Positions 1-6,594 are shown, counted from the first letter of the stretch. The stretch is 12,883 bases of DNA from Chloroflexota bacterium (GCA_020354105.1 CP070642.1:1657708-1670590), one strand, 5' to 3'. Numbers and translations are program-made. Notes: generated by a model from the sequence alone, not told the origin.

Positions 1-942
1 TCCGGTGCTTTGTGTATTGGCTAAGGCTGCTGTCTGAAGGTCGTAGAAGAAATTTGATACCACTCCATTGTCAACAAGCGGTGTTCTTTGACTTGGCACT
101 CCCTCATCGTCGCTTGGGTAACTGGCTATTTGATATGATAGTGTAGCATCATCCCAGAGGGAGAATTTTTTATCAAAAACTTGCTGTCCTGACTTGCCCT
201 TAAGTGGCGAGGCTCCGTCAAAAACCAATTTGCCATTGAAAGCAGATACTAAAGGGGCGAGTAGTGAGCTAGCCACACCATGTGGTGTGAAAATCACTGG
301 CATTTGCTTGGTTGGTATACTAACATTTCTCTTAGCTAATTCTAGCTGCTTGATTACCTCTTCGGCTACTGGTGTGAAATCAAAAATTGGATGGCATGAA
401 CTGTAGCTATCACCAACAAATAGCATGTCCTCATCTTTAATTAGAACACCTTCAAGGCTAAGTTTGAAAAAGCTTTTACTGTAGCCGGTTTCACCACCTT
501 GGGAGTTGATGATATTGACTGAAATGATTCCTTTGGTTACCGATGCTTCGCATAGAATATCTGGTGTATGTTGCCTTATTGAGCTAATAAGTTGTTCTCC
601 AAGCGTGACCATTTCCTCCACATTTACATTTTCTATTTGGGAATCAAAGGTCTCTATCTTTGGATAGACCTTTGGATTGGGAAAGTCGAATTTTGCTGGC
701 ATGCCAAATGGACATGTCTCCGCTGCCATTTCGGTCAGTGTCTCTGGCTCGATATAACCATTGGCCTGAGCAAAGCCGACCTTCCCGCCTTTGATGAGTC
801 TTAAAGCTGTGCTGACGTTTTCTTTGCTCTCTATTTGTTTCAACAAGTTGGCTTCGAAATGCACTGGAGTCACTTTGGAGGAGACTTGGAATACTTCGAC
901 CTGCTCAGCTATTTTCTTGGCTTGTGATAGAATCTCCTCCAT
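1..942 (-). CDS. pmbA: PmbA/TldE-family metalloprotease subunit, C-terminus beyond window
   Basis: This minus-strand frame stays open from an ATG at 942 to base 1, giving 314 residues of a protein that usually has about 440; the C-terminal part lies outside the window. It belongs to the TldD/PmbA (modulator of DNA gyrase) family. The N-terminal half carries the family pattern 'SKENVSTALRLIKGGKVGFAQ' in shortened view (residues about 38-58), and the later 'SYPSDDEGVPSQRTPLV' segment (about 280-296) is the typical C-terminal-domain motif. No HExxxH zinc site is visible, as expected for the PmbA/TldE partner, which is the non-metal subunit of the TldD/E heterodimer. TldD/E degrades or trims flexible peptides in the cytoplasm; in E. 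coli it matures microcin B17 and degrades the CcdA antitoxin. The ATG immediately follows the tldD stop codon, and a GGAGG ribosome site sits inside the last tldD codons, so the two are surely translated together. Confidence 0.9.
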   Translation of the reverse strand, partial: MEEILSQAKKIAEQVEVFQVSSKVTPVHFEANLLKQIESKENVSTALRLIKGGKVGFAQANGYIEPETLTEMAAETCPFGMPAKFDFPNPKVYPKIETFDSQIENVNVEEMVTLGEQLISSIRQHTPDILCEASVTKGIISVNIINSQGGETGYSKSFFKLSLEGVLIKDEDMLFVGDSYSSCHPIFDFTPVAEEVIKQLELAKRNVSIPTKQMPVIFTPHGVASSLLAPLVSAFNGKLVFDGASPLKGKSGQQVFDKKFSLWDDATLSYQIASYPSDDEGVPSQRTPLVDNGVVSNFFYDLQTAALANTQSTG

Positions 943-2298
943 TTAACTGCCTCCGATTAGGCAACGGCGTATTCTTATATGTGGGCTCCCATTGGAAACG
1001 GGTAGAGGTGACTGTCCACGTTTGCCACAGCCACCCCCCTGATTCATCTGCAAATCATTACCGATGGCGTCTATATTGTCTAGAGTGACGAAGACATTGC
1101 CGCTGAGAACTACCGGACGGAGCAACTCTGCTATTTTGCCATTGCGAATCATGTAGGCTTCGGAGGCGGAGAATGTAAACATCTCAAGGCTGGTTGTACC
1201 TCCGTACCAATCCTTGGCATAGATACCTTCTTTGATGTCGCTGATAACATCGTTGAAAGGTAGCGTTCCATGTTCTATATATGTGTTGGTCATTCTGACT
1301 ATTGGTGGATAAAGATAGCTAATTGCCCGAGCGTTGCCTGTGGGTCTTTCATTCATTTTAGCGGCTGTTTCTCGGGAGTGTAGTCTGCTTTCGAGCGTAC
1401 CTTCTCTGATGAGATATGTCTTTGTTGCTGGAACTCCCTCGTCATCGTATTTGTAACTACCTCGCAGTCCGGGAACAGCAGCGCCATCAACAATATTCAG
1501 ATACTTGTTTCCGAATCTCCGACCCAGGACCATGATTTCTTGCAGTTGCTTGTTTTCATAAACATGGTCTGCCTCGGACAAATGCCCGAAGGCTTCATGG
1601 ACAAATACGCCAGCAAGTACGGGGTCGAGGACAATGGTATATTCGCCTCCTTTGGCTTGAGGCGCTGAAAGAAGCGTTACTGCTCGTTGTGCCATCTGTT
1701 TTACCTGCTCCTGTAAGCCCTCTATAGCTGAAAAATCACCTTGGCTACCTAAGCTCAACCCAACCTGCTGGACTTGGCCATTTTCTGAGGCTATGGCTGT
1801 TAGGCGCAGGCTTGCATCTGCTTTGGTTTGCTCTATATAAGTGCCTTCGGAGTTGGCAAAAGTTATTTTCCTCTGGCTGTCATAATAGCCTATGTTGGAT
1901 GTTCGTATCTTAGGCGTGCTCAGGATAATGTCGTTATACTCGTCAAGCAGTTGTTTTTTCGATGATAACGGAATAGTCGCCTGCCCTTTTTTCCCGGTGG
2001 CTACTGCGTCTATTATCGGTTCTGTTTGGCTTAGCTTGAAATCTTCCTTACCGCTAAGTCTTGCTTGTTGTGCAGCCAGGTCTACCTTGTCTCGAAGCTT
2101 TTGTATGCTATTGAAACTGACGAATCCCCAGCCACCCTTGACCAGAGCCCGCACATTACCGCCCAGACTCGATGTTCTGCCTACCTCTTCTAGCCTTTCG
2201 CCACGGTAAATAATTCGGGTTATCTGGGTTTCCTCAAGCCGAATCTCGGCATAGTCGGCTTTATGACTATGCAAAGAATTAACAATCCTGTCTCGCAT
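943..2298 (-). CDS. tldD: TldD zinc metalloprotease subunit
   Basis: This 451-residue protein is the metal-binding subunit of the TldD/E protease. The zinc motif HEAFGH is at residues 234-239 (His234, Glu235, His239), and the third ligand Cys is in 'GGGCGKRGQ' (Cys424); together these are the hallmark of an active TldD rather than a PmbA/TldE. The N-terminal domain (about 1-210) forms the substrate cage and the C-terminal domain (about 215-451) holds the active site. Length is slightly below the roughly 480 residues of E. coli TldD but nothing conserved is missing. An in-frame stop lies six codons upstream of ATG 2298 with no other start between, so the start is well fixed, although the ribosome site is weak (AAGCAGCAAG). 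It is followed without a gap by the pmbA gene, so both subunits come from one mRNA. No nearby peptide precursor reveals its natural substrate. Confidence 0.95.
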   Translation of the reverse strand: MRDRIVNSLHSHKADYAEIRLEETQITRIIYRGERLEEVGRTSSLGGNVRALVKGGWGFVSFNSIQKLRDKVDLAAQQARLSGKEDFKLSQTEPIIDAVATGKKGQATIPLSSKKQLLDEYNDIILSTPKIRTSNIGYYDSQRKITFANSEGTYIEQTKADASLRLTAIASENGQVQQVGLSLGSQGDFSAIEGLQEQVKQMAQRAVTLLSAPQAKGGEYTIVLDPVLAGVFVHEAFGHLSEADHVYENKQLQEIMVLGRRFGNKYLNIVDGAAVPGLRGSYKYDDEGVPATKTYLIREGTLESRLHSRETAAKMNERPTGNARAISYLYPPIVRMTNTYIEHGTLPFNDVISDIKEGIYAKDWYGGTTSLEMFTFSASEAYMIRNGKIAELLRPVVLSGNVFVTLDNIDAIGNDLQMNQGGGCGKRGQSPLPVSNGSPHIRIRRCLIGGS

Positions 2299-2322
2299 CT
2301 TGCTGCTTTCTAGAGTCTATGT

Positions 2323-2351
2323 ATTGTAGCTTGTCATTATAGCTGAGGCAA
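2323..2351 (-). promoter_or_regulatory. Probable promoter of tldD-pmbA
   Basis: On the minus strand a -35-like TTGCCT (2346-2351) and a -10-like TACAAT (2323-2328) are separated by 17 bases, about 25 bases before the tldD ATG. A second perfect TATAAT (2336-2341) lies inside the spacer and could serve as an alternative -10, but its best -35 (TTGAAT) would be 19 bases away. Confidence 0.5.
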
Positions 2352-2393
2352 GCCGAAGTAATTCAATTCGGGAAGATGAGCAGCTCCGAGTCT

Positions 2394-2422
2394 TAGACTT
2401 TTTTACAGAATATTTATATACT
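2394..2422 (+). promoter_or_regulatory. Possible promoter of the SWIM protein gene
   Basis: TAGACT (2394-2399), a 17-base spacer and TATACT (2417-2422) lie just before the SWIM gene. Transcription would start near 2429, practically at the GGAGG ribosome site (2429-2433), giving a leader of about 12 bases. It diverges from the tldD promoter. Confidence 0.4.
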
Positions 2423-2440
2423 TATTGTGGAGGTGCTTAA

Positions 2441-2707
2441 ATGCATTCCAGTCTCATTGGAAAAGTTGAGAAAGCCAAAAGATACGCTCAGGAACCAGAC
2501 CGTGTTACCCTTTCAGAATTCTCCGCTGATTTTCGCGGTGAGCATGACAATTATACTGTGACTTATAAAAATAATAACTGGCATTGCACCTGTAAATTCT
2601 TTGCTCAGTGGAAGACTTGTAGTCATATAATGGCATTACAGCGGCTTTTCTCGGGGGTGTTGCCCGTAGAGGCAGGTACCTTTCTTGGTACCGATGCTAC
2701 TGACTAA
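2441..2707 (+). CDS. Small stand-alone SWIM zinc-finger protein
   Basis: This 88-residue protein is almost entirely a SWIM domain. The zinc-binding pattern CxC-x8-CxH is intact (Cys49, Cys51, Cys60, His62, within 'WHCTCKFFAQWKTCSHIMA'), preceded by a beta-strand segment 'DNYTVTYKNNNWHC' that is typical of the fold. SWIM domains are usually parts of larger proteins (SWI/SNF ATPases, MuDR transposases, Sws1-type recombination factors) and are thought to bind DNA or protein. Here no other domain is attached, so its role is unknown. The ATG has a strong GGAGGTG ribosome site five bases upstream. The gene converges on folC and the last 11 bases overlap the end of that gene on the opposite strand. 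It could act as a small adaptor or nucleic-acid-binding factor, but nothing in the neighbourhood tells which. Confidence 0.85.
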   Translation: MHSSLIGKVEKAKRYAQEPDRVTLSEFSADFRGEHDNYTVTYKNNNWHCTCKFFAQWKTCSHIMALQRLFSGVLPVEAGTFLGTDATD

Positions 2708-4037
2708 CACCTGCTTCATTTGCCTTCGTGAAGAAGTCTATCGCTTCGGCTACTACGAAAAGGGAACCTGTAACCAGGATAAGTCCTGTATTCTGGATTG
2801 CAGCAAGAGCCCTGGATAGTGCAAGGGTAATGTTTTCAATTGCATCTACCTTAATTCCTTGCTTGGCAAACTCCTCGACCAATATAGAGGTAGGGGCTGC
2901 CCTGGGATGAGAAGAACTGGTAACAATAATGTTCTCAGTAAGAGGTCTAAGTTCTCGTGCCATCCCAGGAATATCTTTGTCGCATGAGGTCCCAAGGATA
3001 ACAAGACACTTATCATGGGGGAAGTAATTTTTTACCGATTCAACTAGTTTCTTCATCGAATAGGCATTGTGAGCTCCATCAACGAGCACCGTCGGCTCAT
3101 AACTCAAGATTTGAAGCCTTCCCGGCCAGCTTACTTGACTGAATCCCTGGACTATGTTTTGGACCGAAATCTTCGCGCCGAGACGAACTAAAGCTTCTAA
3201 AGCGGCTAAGGCTGTAGCTGCATTCTCCAGTTGATACTCACCAAGCAGTGGTATAATCAGCTTATAATCCCCAGTTTTTCCTTTAATTTTCATGGTTTGC
3301 TGGCATAGGTCACCACTTATCTTTTGCCAGGTGATGTCTTTGCCAACTTGAATTAATTTTGACCGTTGCTGATGGCAGACTTGCTCGATAACTTCGGCAG
3401 CCTCCTCTACTTGTGGTGCACTGACCACTACACATCCAGCCTTAATTATGCCCGCCTTCTCAGCGGCTATCTTGGCAACAGTGTCACCCAGAATCTCGGT
3501 GTGGTCAAGGCTAAGTGAAGTTATGATGCATACATCGGCTTTGGCTACATTTGTAGCATCGAGTCTACCCCCTAAGCCCACTTCAAGAACCTGGAAGTCC
3601 ACCTGACTGCCCTTAAAATGAGCAAAGACGACTGCTGCTAATATCTCGAATGTGGTCAGCTCACCATAAGCAGCTTCATTGTTTACCTTTTCAACAATGG
3701 GTTTAAGTTGTGTTACCAAAGCAGCAAAATCAGCCTCGGAGATCATGTCTCCATTAATCCTGACGCGTTCTCTCAAGGTGTGAAGGTGTGGCGAGGTAAA
3801 TAACCCTGTCTTGTAACCAGCGGCGATAAGCGTTTGGGAAATCATGGCTGCGGTGCTCCCCTTGCCCTTGGTGCCGGCTATGTGCACCGTCTTTGTTCCG
3901 AGCTGTGGATTGCCCAGCGGTTGCAGCAGCTTCTCCATCCGCCTCAGATCGTAATTAGCCGATGTGTAGACAATGCCCGGGATTTTCTCGTAGTCCGTGA
4001 AGCTTAAAATATAATCTTCAGCTTGTCGATAGTTCAT
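2697..4037 (-). CDS. folC: Folylpolyglutamate synthase / dihydrofolate synthase (FolC)
   Basis: FolC is a cytoplasmic Mur-ligase-family enzyme that adds glutamate to folates (and to dihydropteroate in bifunctional forms) with ATP. Seen here, counted from ATG 4037 (446 residues): the ATP-binding loop 'GTKGKGST' at 55-62, the folate-site motif 'TSPHLHTLRERVRINGD' soon after, 'LEVGLGGRLDATN', 'HTEILGDTVAKIAAEKAGIIK' with the Lys usually carbamylated, and 'VDGAHN' of the C-terminal glutamate-ligase domain. All key elements are present. The frame is open further upstream and offers ATG 4049 and TTG 4067; none of the three has a good ribosome site. I chose 4037 because 'MNYRQAEDYILSF' matches the usual N-terminus of the family. 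The gene lies 102 bases downstream of the rhodanese gene on the same strand and may be co-transcribed with it. Whether it also has dihydrofolate synthase activity cannot be told. Confidence 0.93.
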   Translation of the reverse strand: MNYRQAEDYILSFTDYEKIPGIVYTSANYDLRRMEKLLQPLGNPQLGTKTVHIAGTKGKGSTAAMISQTLIAAGYKTGLFTSPHLHTLRERVRINGDMISEADFAALVTQLKPIVEKVNNEAAYGELTTFEILAAVVFAHFKGSQVDFQVLEVGLGGRLDATNVAKADVCIITSLSLDHTEILGDTVAKIAAEKAGIIKAGCVVVSAPQVEEAAEVIEQVCHQQRSKLIQVGKDITWQKISGDLCQQTMKIKGKTGDYKLIIPLLGEYQLENAATALAALEALVRLGAKISVQNIVQGFSQVSWPGRLQILSYEPTVLVDGAHNAYSMKKLVESVKNYFPHDKCLVILGTSCDKDIPGMARELRPLTENIIVTSSSHPRAAPTSILVEEFAKQGIKVDAIENITLALSRALAAIQNTGLILVTGSLFVVAEAIDFFTKANEAGVSQ

Positions 4038-4139
4038 TTGGAGTTTCATTTTTAAGGCTGGTAGCAAATGAGAGTTGATGGCTTGTTTATTAACAAGGCT
4101 ACAAGAAAGTCCGTGATTTTTCCGCCGGCTGGGCTTTTT

Positions 4140-4655
4140 TTAACTGCTGTCCTTGTTAGCTCCTGTTTCAATAGGGTAACCTGCTGCCTTCCAGGCATCA
4201 TATCCGCCCTTTAAGACTTTTATTTCTGAGAAGAATCCTCTGTGAATCAATTGAAGCGCCGCACGGGCACTGGTATTCTCTTTTGGTCAACTACAGTAGA
4301 GTATAATCTCCTTATCAGATGGTGGTGTCCATCCCCCATCAACTATGGTAGAAAGCGGAGCAGATACAGCTCCCTTGATGCGGTCCACATCGTATTGTTC
4401 TTTGTGTCTGGTATCAACAACAAGGATGTTGGACTCGCTCTCCATCTTCTGCAGTAATTCCTCTATGGTTATGCGTGGTACTAGCTCTGAAGGTGCCGGC
4501 CTAGCTGTAGGTTCCTGCACGGGCTCAGTTGTTGGTTTGGGTGTTGCATCTAGCGTAGATGTAGGCGATGATGTACATGCCACCAAGACAAGCAGCATGA
4601 GCATGGCAATTGGAAGTATTAATTCCTTGAGATAGTATATTACCTTTTGCCTCAT
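4140..4655 (-). CDS. Rhodanese-domain lipoprotein with in-frame TGA, candidate selenoprotein
   Basis: Read through one TGA (4287-4289), this gene encodes 171 residues. Residues 1-26 are a lipoprotein signal (charged start, hydrophobic core, lipobox LVA-Cys27), so the product should be anchored outside the cytoplasmic membrane. A Thr/Pro-rich linker (about 28-60) leads to a rhodanese domain (about 61-165): 'LVVDTR', 'IKGAVSAPL', then the active-site loop 'LYCS-[TGA]-PKENTSAR' and 'KVLKGGYDAWKAAGYPIE'. Without readthrough the product stops at 122 residues inside the active-site loop, losing half the fold. Relatives read 'YCSCPNE-TSAR', so TGA replaces a Cys codon. The 48 codons after it remain clean, family-like coding sequence to a TAA at 4140. 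A SECIS-like hairpin follows the TGA. The best reading is selenocysteine at position 123; a recent nonsense mutation or sequencing error is the alternative. The natural substrate is unknown. An upstream in-frame stop fixes ATG 4655 as the first start; no ribosome site is visible. Confidence 0.7.
4249..4277 (-). promoter_or_regulatory. Candidate bacterial SECIS hairpin
   Basis: Minus strand: 15 bases after the TGA, AGTGCC (4266-4271) pairs with GGCGCT (4255-4260) through six base pairs including one G-T wobble. It encloses the five-base loop CGTGC (4261-4265). A lower AAT/ATT stem (4275-4277 with 4249-4251) can form across a 3x3 internal loop. The loop starts 21 bases after the TGA and has G as its second base; the published bacterial SECIS model asks for a loop 16-37 bases downstream with a G among its first two bases. 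SelB would bind here to recode the UGA. Such short hairpins also arise by chance. Confidence 0.5.
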
Positions 4656-4669
4656 TGTTACGTATCGGA

Positions 4670-4698
4670 ATCATACTCGACTTATGTGAGCCTGTCAA
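4670..4698 (-). promoter_or_regulatory. Strong promoter of the rhodanese lipoprotein gene
   Basis: On the minus strand a perfect -35 TTGACA (4693-4698), a 17-base spacer and a -10 TATGAT (4670-4675) precede ATG 4655. Only 14 bases separate the -10 from the start codon, so the leader would be about seven bases and there is no ribosome site. The presence of such a good promoter argues that the gene is expressed rather than dead. Confidence 0.7.
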
Positions 4699-4707
4699 AA
4701 ACAAACT

Positions 4708-4725
4708 TATACAAAGCACTGTATA
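4708..4725. promoter_or_regulatory. Palindrome upstream of the rhodanese promoter, possible operator
   Basis: TATACA (4708-4713) and TGTATA (4720-4725) form a perfect six-base inverted repeat with a six-base centre, ending ten bases upstream of the rhodanese -35 box. With a small asymmetric bulge it extends to CAAAC and GTTTG on the outside. Position and symmetry would suit a dimeric activator or repressor; no regulator can be named. Confidence 0.3.
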
Positions 4726-4815
4726 TCTTGTTTGATTTTTTGTCTTGCTTTTAGGAGTAGAATATGAGATGTGCCCGCAGATAGCATTTCTCATCACACA
4801 ACGCATAGCATAGTG

Positions 4816-4844
4816 TAGACTTAGCCCGGTATTTTGGGTATTAT
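4816..4844 (+). promoter_or_regulatory. Possible promoter of the DUF3795 gene
   Basis: TAGACT (4816-4821), a 17-base spacer and TATTAT (4839-4844) precede the DUF3795 gene, giving a predicted start near 4851 and a leader of about 37 bases containing the GAGGAG ribosome site. The -35 element is the same TAGACT seen before the SWIM gene. Confidence 0.35.
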
Positions 4845-4887
4845 TCTGTTCACGTTTTACTGTCTGTGGAGATAGAGAGGAGACGCT

Positions 4888-5304
4888 ATGGATTATCAAA
4901 ATATGACCGCACCCTGTGGACTGGATTGTTTCAACTGTCCTGTGTACTTGGCGAATGAAAACGAACGACTAAGAGAAGCAATTTCCAAGAATCTAGATAT
5001 TCCTTTTGAGCAGGCGGTTTGCCGTGGTTGTCGCAATGAGAAAGGAACAATAAACTTTCTGGGTATGACTGAGCCATGTAATGTTTACAAGTGTATTGAG
5101 AAAAAGGGCATTAGCTTTTGTTGTGACTGCCCTGACTTTCCGTGTGATCACCTTCATCCTTATGCGGATAAAGCGACAGAGAGGCCACATAATACAAAGG
5201 TTTTCAATTTGAATTTAATCAAGAAAATGGGTGTGGCATCATGGGCTGAAAAAAAGGCGAAAAACGTCCGCGATACATATTTCAGGGGGAAATTTAAATT
5301 ATAA
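4888..5304 (+). CDS. Cys-rich DUF3795 protein
   Basis: This 138-residue soluble protein has 11 cysteines in a regular order: 'CGLDCFNCP' (Cys10, 14, 17), 'CRGC' (45, 48), Cys64, Cys69, 'CCDCPDFPC' (78, 79, 81, 86). The opening 'APCGLDCFNCPVY' and the 'C-CPDFPC' block are the signature of the DUF3795 family, which is common in anaerobic bacteria and archaea. The cysteines probably bind zinc or an iron-sulphur cluster, but the biochemical role of the family is unknown to me. The last 50 residues have no Cys and look like a basic helical tail (WAEKKAKNVRDTYFRGKFK). The ATG has a good AGAGGAG ribosome site. It diverges from the rhodanese gene across a 232-base control region and stands alone in transcription direction before pyrF. 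A redox link with the rhodanese gene is possible but only inferred. Confidence 0.85.
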   Translation: MDYQNMTAPCGLDCFNCPVYLANENERLREAISKNLDIPFEQAVCRGCRNEKGTINFLGMTEPCNVYKCIEKKGISFCCDCPDFPCDHLHPYADKATERPHNTKVFNLNLIKKMGVASWAEKKAKNVRDTYFRGKFKL

Positions 5305-5381
5305 TTAACTTACTGCAGCGAACTGCCAGGCATTCTCCTCAAATCTTGATAACGCCCGGTGTAATAATTCATCTCCTTATC

Positions 5382-5410
5382 TTGGATGCTTTGTCTTCTT
5401 AAGCTATAAT
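5382..5410 (+). promoter_or_regulatory. pyrF promoter giving a nearly leaderless mRNA
   Basis: TTGGAT (5382-5387), a 17-base spacer and a perfect TATAAT (5405-5410) end only ten bases before ATG 5421. Transcription should begin around 5417-5419, leaving zero to four bases of leader. No Shine-Dalgarno sequence is present. Confidence 0.7.
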
Positions 5411-5420
5411 TCAGTCAGAC

Positions 5421-6227
5421 ATGAAATTTGTCGACAAGCTTCTGGAAGCTAGTAGTCTAAATGATAGTCTGCTTTGTATTGGACTCGATCCAGACCCGAC
5501 CCTCATGCCCAAAATAGGTCTTCTGGAGTTCAATAAGGCTATTGTTGATGCTACTGCCGACTTGGTATGTGCCTATAAACCAAATCTGGCATTCTATGAG
5601 GCTCTTGGTATTGACGGGCTTATAGTTTTACAGATGACAATTGAGCATATACCGAGCCATATCCCGATAATTGCTGACGGTAAACGAGGTGACATCGGCA
5701 ACACAGCTAAAGCCTATGCTAAAGCACTTTTTCTCACCTTTGACTTTGATGCTGCTACTGTAAGCCCCTACCTCGGTTTTGACTCAGTTGAACCTTTCAT
5801 TGAGTATAAAGATAAAGGGGTCTTTGTACTCTGCCGGACGTCTAACCCTGGGGCAGTTGATTTTCAGAACCTGACTAATGATCAAGGTATCCCACTTTAT
5901 GAGATGGTAGCTCGTAAAGCCAGGGAATGGAATGTTAGTGGCAATATTGGCCTTGTCGTTGGGGCTACGTATGCTGAGGAGTTGAAGACGGTCCGGCAGC
6001 TATGCCCGGAGATGCCACTTCTTATCCCGGGTATCGGGGCACAGGGGGGTGATTTAGCTTCTACGGTTAAATACGGAGTTGATGCTCAGGGGGAAAATGC
6101 CATTATAGCTGTCTCAAGGCAAATTCTTTATGCTTCTCGAGGAAAAGACTTCGCTCAAGCTGCCCGCAATAATGCGCTAGAGCTACGAGATAATATCAAT
6201 AATCTAGTTAGCCAGATTGTCCGCTAA
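5421..6227 (+). CDS. pyrF: Orotidine 5'-phosphate decarboxylase (PyrF, type 2)
   Basis: PyrF performs the last step of UMP synthesis, removing CO2 from orotidine 5'-phosphate in the cytoplasm. The 268-residue length and layout match the longer 'type 2' subfamily. Visible elements: 'CIGLDPD' at 19-25 (substrate Asp23), 'YKPNLAFYEALG' at 52-63 (Lys53), the catalytic signature 'DGKRGDIGNT' at 86-95 (Asp86, Lys88, Asp91), 'SPYLGFDSVEPF' and the phosphate-binding 'PGIGAQGGD' in the C-terminal third. All catalytic residues are intact. ATG 5421 fits the family start and is supported by the promoter placed just ahead of it. Five bases after its stop lies a DUF951 gene, so the two share an mRNA. No other pyrimidine genes are in the window. 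Confidence 0.96.
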   Translation: MKFVDKLLEASSLNDSLLCIGLDPDPTLMPKIGLLEFNKAIVDATADLVCAYKPNLAFYEALGIDGLIVLQMTIEHIPSHIPIIADGKRGDIGNTAKAYAKALFLTFDFDAATVSPYLGFDSVEPFIEYKDKGVFVLCRTSNPGAVDFQNLTNDQGIPLYEMVARKAREWNVSGNIGLVVGATYAEELKTVRQLCPEMPLLIPGIGAQGGDLASTVKYGVDAQGENAIIAVSRQILYASRGKDFAQAARNNALELRDNINNLVSQIVR

Positions 6228-6232
6228 GATGT

Positions 6233-6442
6233 ATGGATATAAAGCTAGGTGATGTAGTTCGCTTACGGAAGAAGCATCCTTGTGGGGGAGATGAATGGCA
6301 GGTAGTGAAGTTGGGTATTGATATTCGGGTAAAGTGCCTAAAGTGCCAGCGGCAGGTTCTTCTGGAAAGGCCGACCTTTGAGCGTCGAGTTCAAGCCTTT
6401 GTCTCGAGAGGCAACTCGGCAAGTAGCTCTGACAATAGGTAG
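6233..6442 (+). CDS. DUF951 small zinc-ribbon-like protein
   Basis: This 69-residue protein matches the DUF951 family: 'MDIKLGDVVRLRKKHPCGGDEWQVVKLGIDI' in type at residues 1-31 (key residues His15, Cys17, Gly18, Trp22), then 'CLKC' (Cys35, Cys38) and 'FERRV' (49-53). The family is a compact beta-rich domain; three cysteines and a histidine could hold a zinc ion. In other bacteria DUF951 genes often lie near chromosome-partition or mechanosensitive-channel genes, and function is unsettled. The last ten residues (Ser/Asn rich) are outside the conserved core. It starts five bases after the pyrF stop, with only a weak purine stretch as ribosome site, so translation is probably coupled to pyrF. 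An overlapping ATG at 6229 is in another frame and soon stops. Confidence 0.82.
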   Translation: MDIKLGDVVRLRKKHPCGGDEWQVVKLGIDIRVKCLKCQRQVLLERPTFERRVQAFVSRGNSASSSDNR

Positions 6443-6520
6443 TATGTCAGTTCCGACCAGAAAACATCTTAATCATCAATATTGCGCTTATTAATTAAAG
6501 TCAAACCTCGTAGTGCAATG

Positions 6521-6551
6521 GTACTTTAGTACTGGAGTATTGATACTTTAG
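6521..6551. repeat. Adjacent palindromes and direct repeat upstream of marR
   Basis: The 257 bases between DUF951 and marR hold no gene but much symmetry. GTACT-TT-AGTAC (6521-6532) is followed after three bases by AGTAT-TG-ATACT (6536-6547). In addition TACTTTAG occurs twice, at 6522-6529 and 6544-6551, exactly 22 bases apart, about two DNA turns. This looks like paired protein-binding sites upstream of the marR promoter. No terminator for pyrF-DUF951 was found here. Confidence 0.4.
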
Positions 6552-6594
6552 CCGTTTACTCTATTACGACGATGAGAATTCTATCTAGAAACCT

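Noticed and set aside
194..804. Two plus-strand frames of 70 codons (194-406, 592-804)
   Set aside because: They lie antisense to the continuous PmbA/TldE frame, which is clearly the coding one.
2675..2692. GGTACC-N6-GGTACC inverted repeat at the end of the SWIM gene as a terminator
   Set aside because: Six pairs only, within coding sequence, and no T-run follows on either strand.
4082..4097. CTTGTT-TATT-AACAAG hairpin between the rhodanese gene and folC
   Set aside because: Short, A+T-rich and without a T-run; it cannot be assigned as terminator or operator.
4120..4141. GGCTGGGC followed by seven T residues on the plus strand as a terminator
   Set aside because: The stem is only about three pairs and no plus-strand gene ends here.
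4287..4655. Treating the rhodanese gene as a complete 122-residue protein ending at the TGA
   Set aside because: It would stop within the active-site loop, while the following 48 codons are clear rhodanese sequence in the same frame.
4525..4899. Minus-strand open frame of 124 codons across the rhodanese/DUF3795 intergenic region
   Set aside because: It overlaps the rhodanese lipoprotein start in another frame and covers its promoter; the composition (many Asn, Thr, His, Cys, no domain) looks random.
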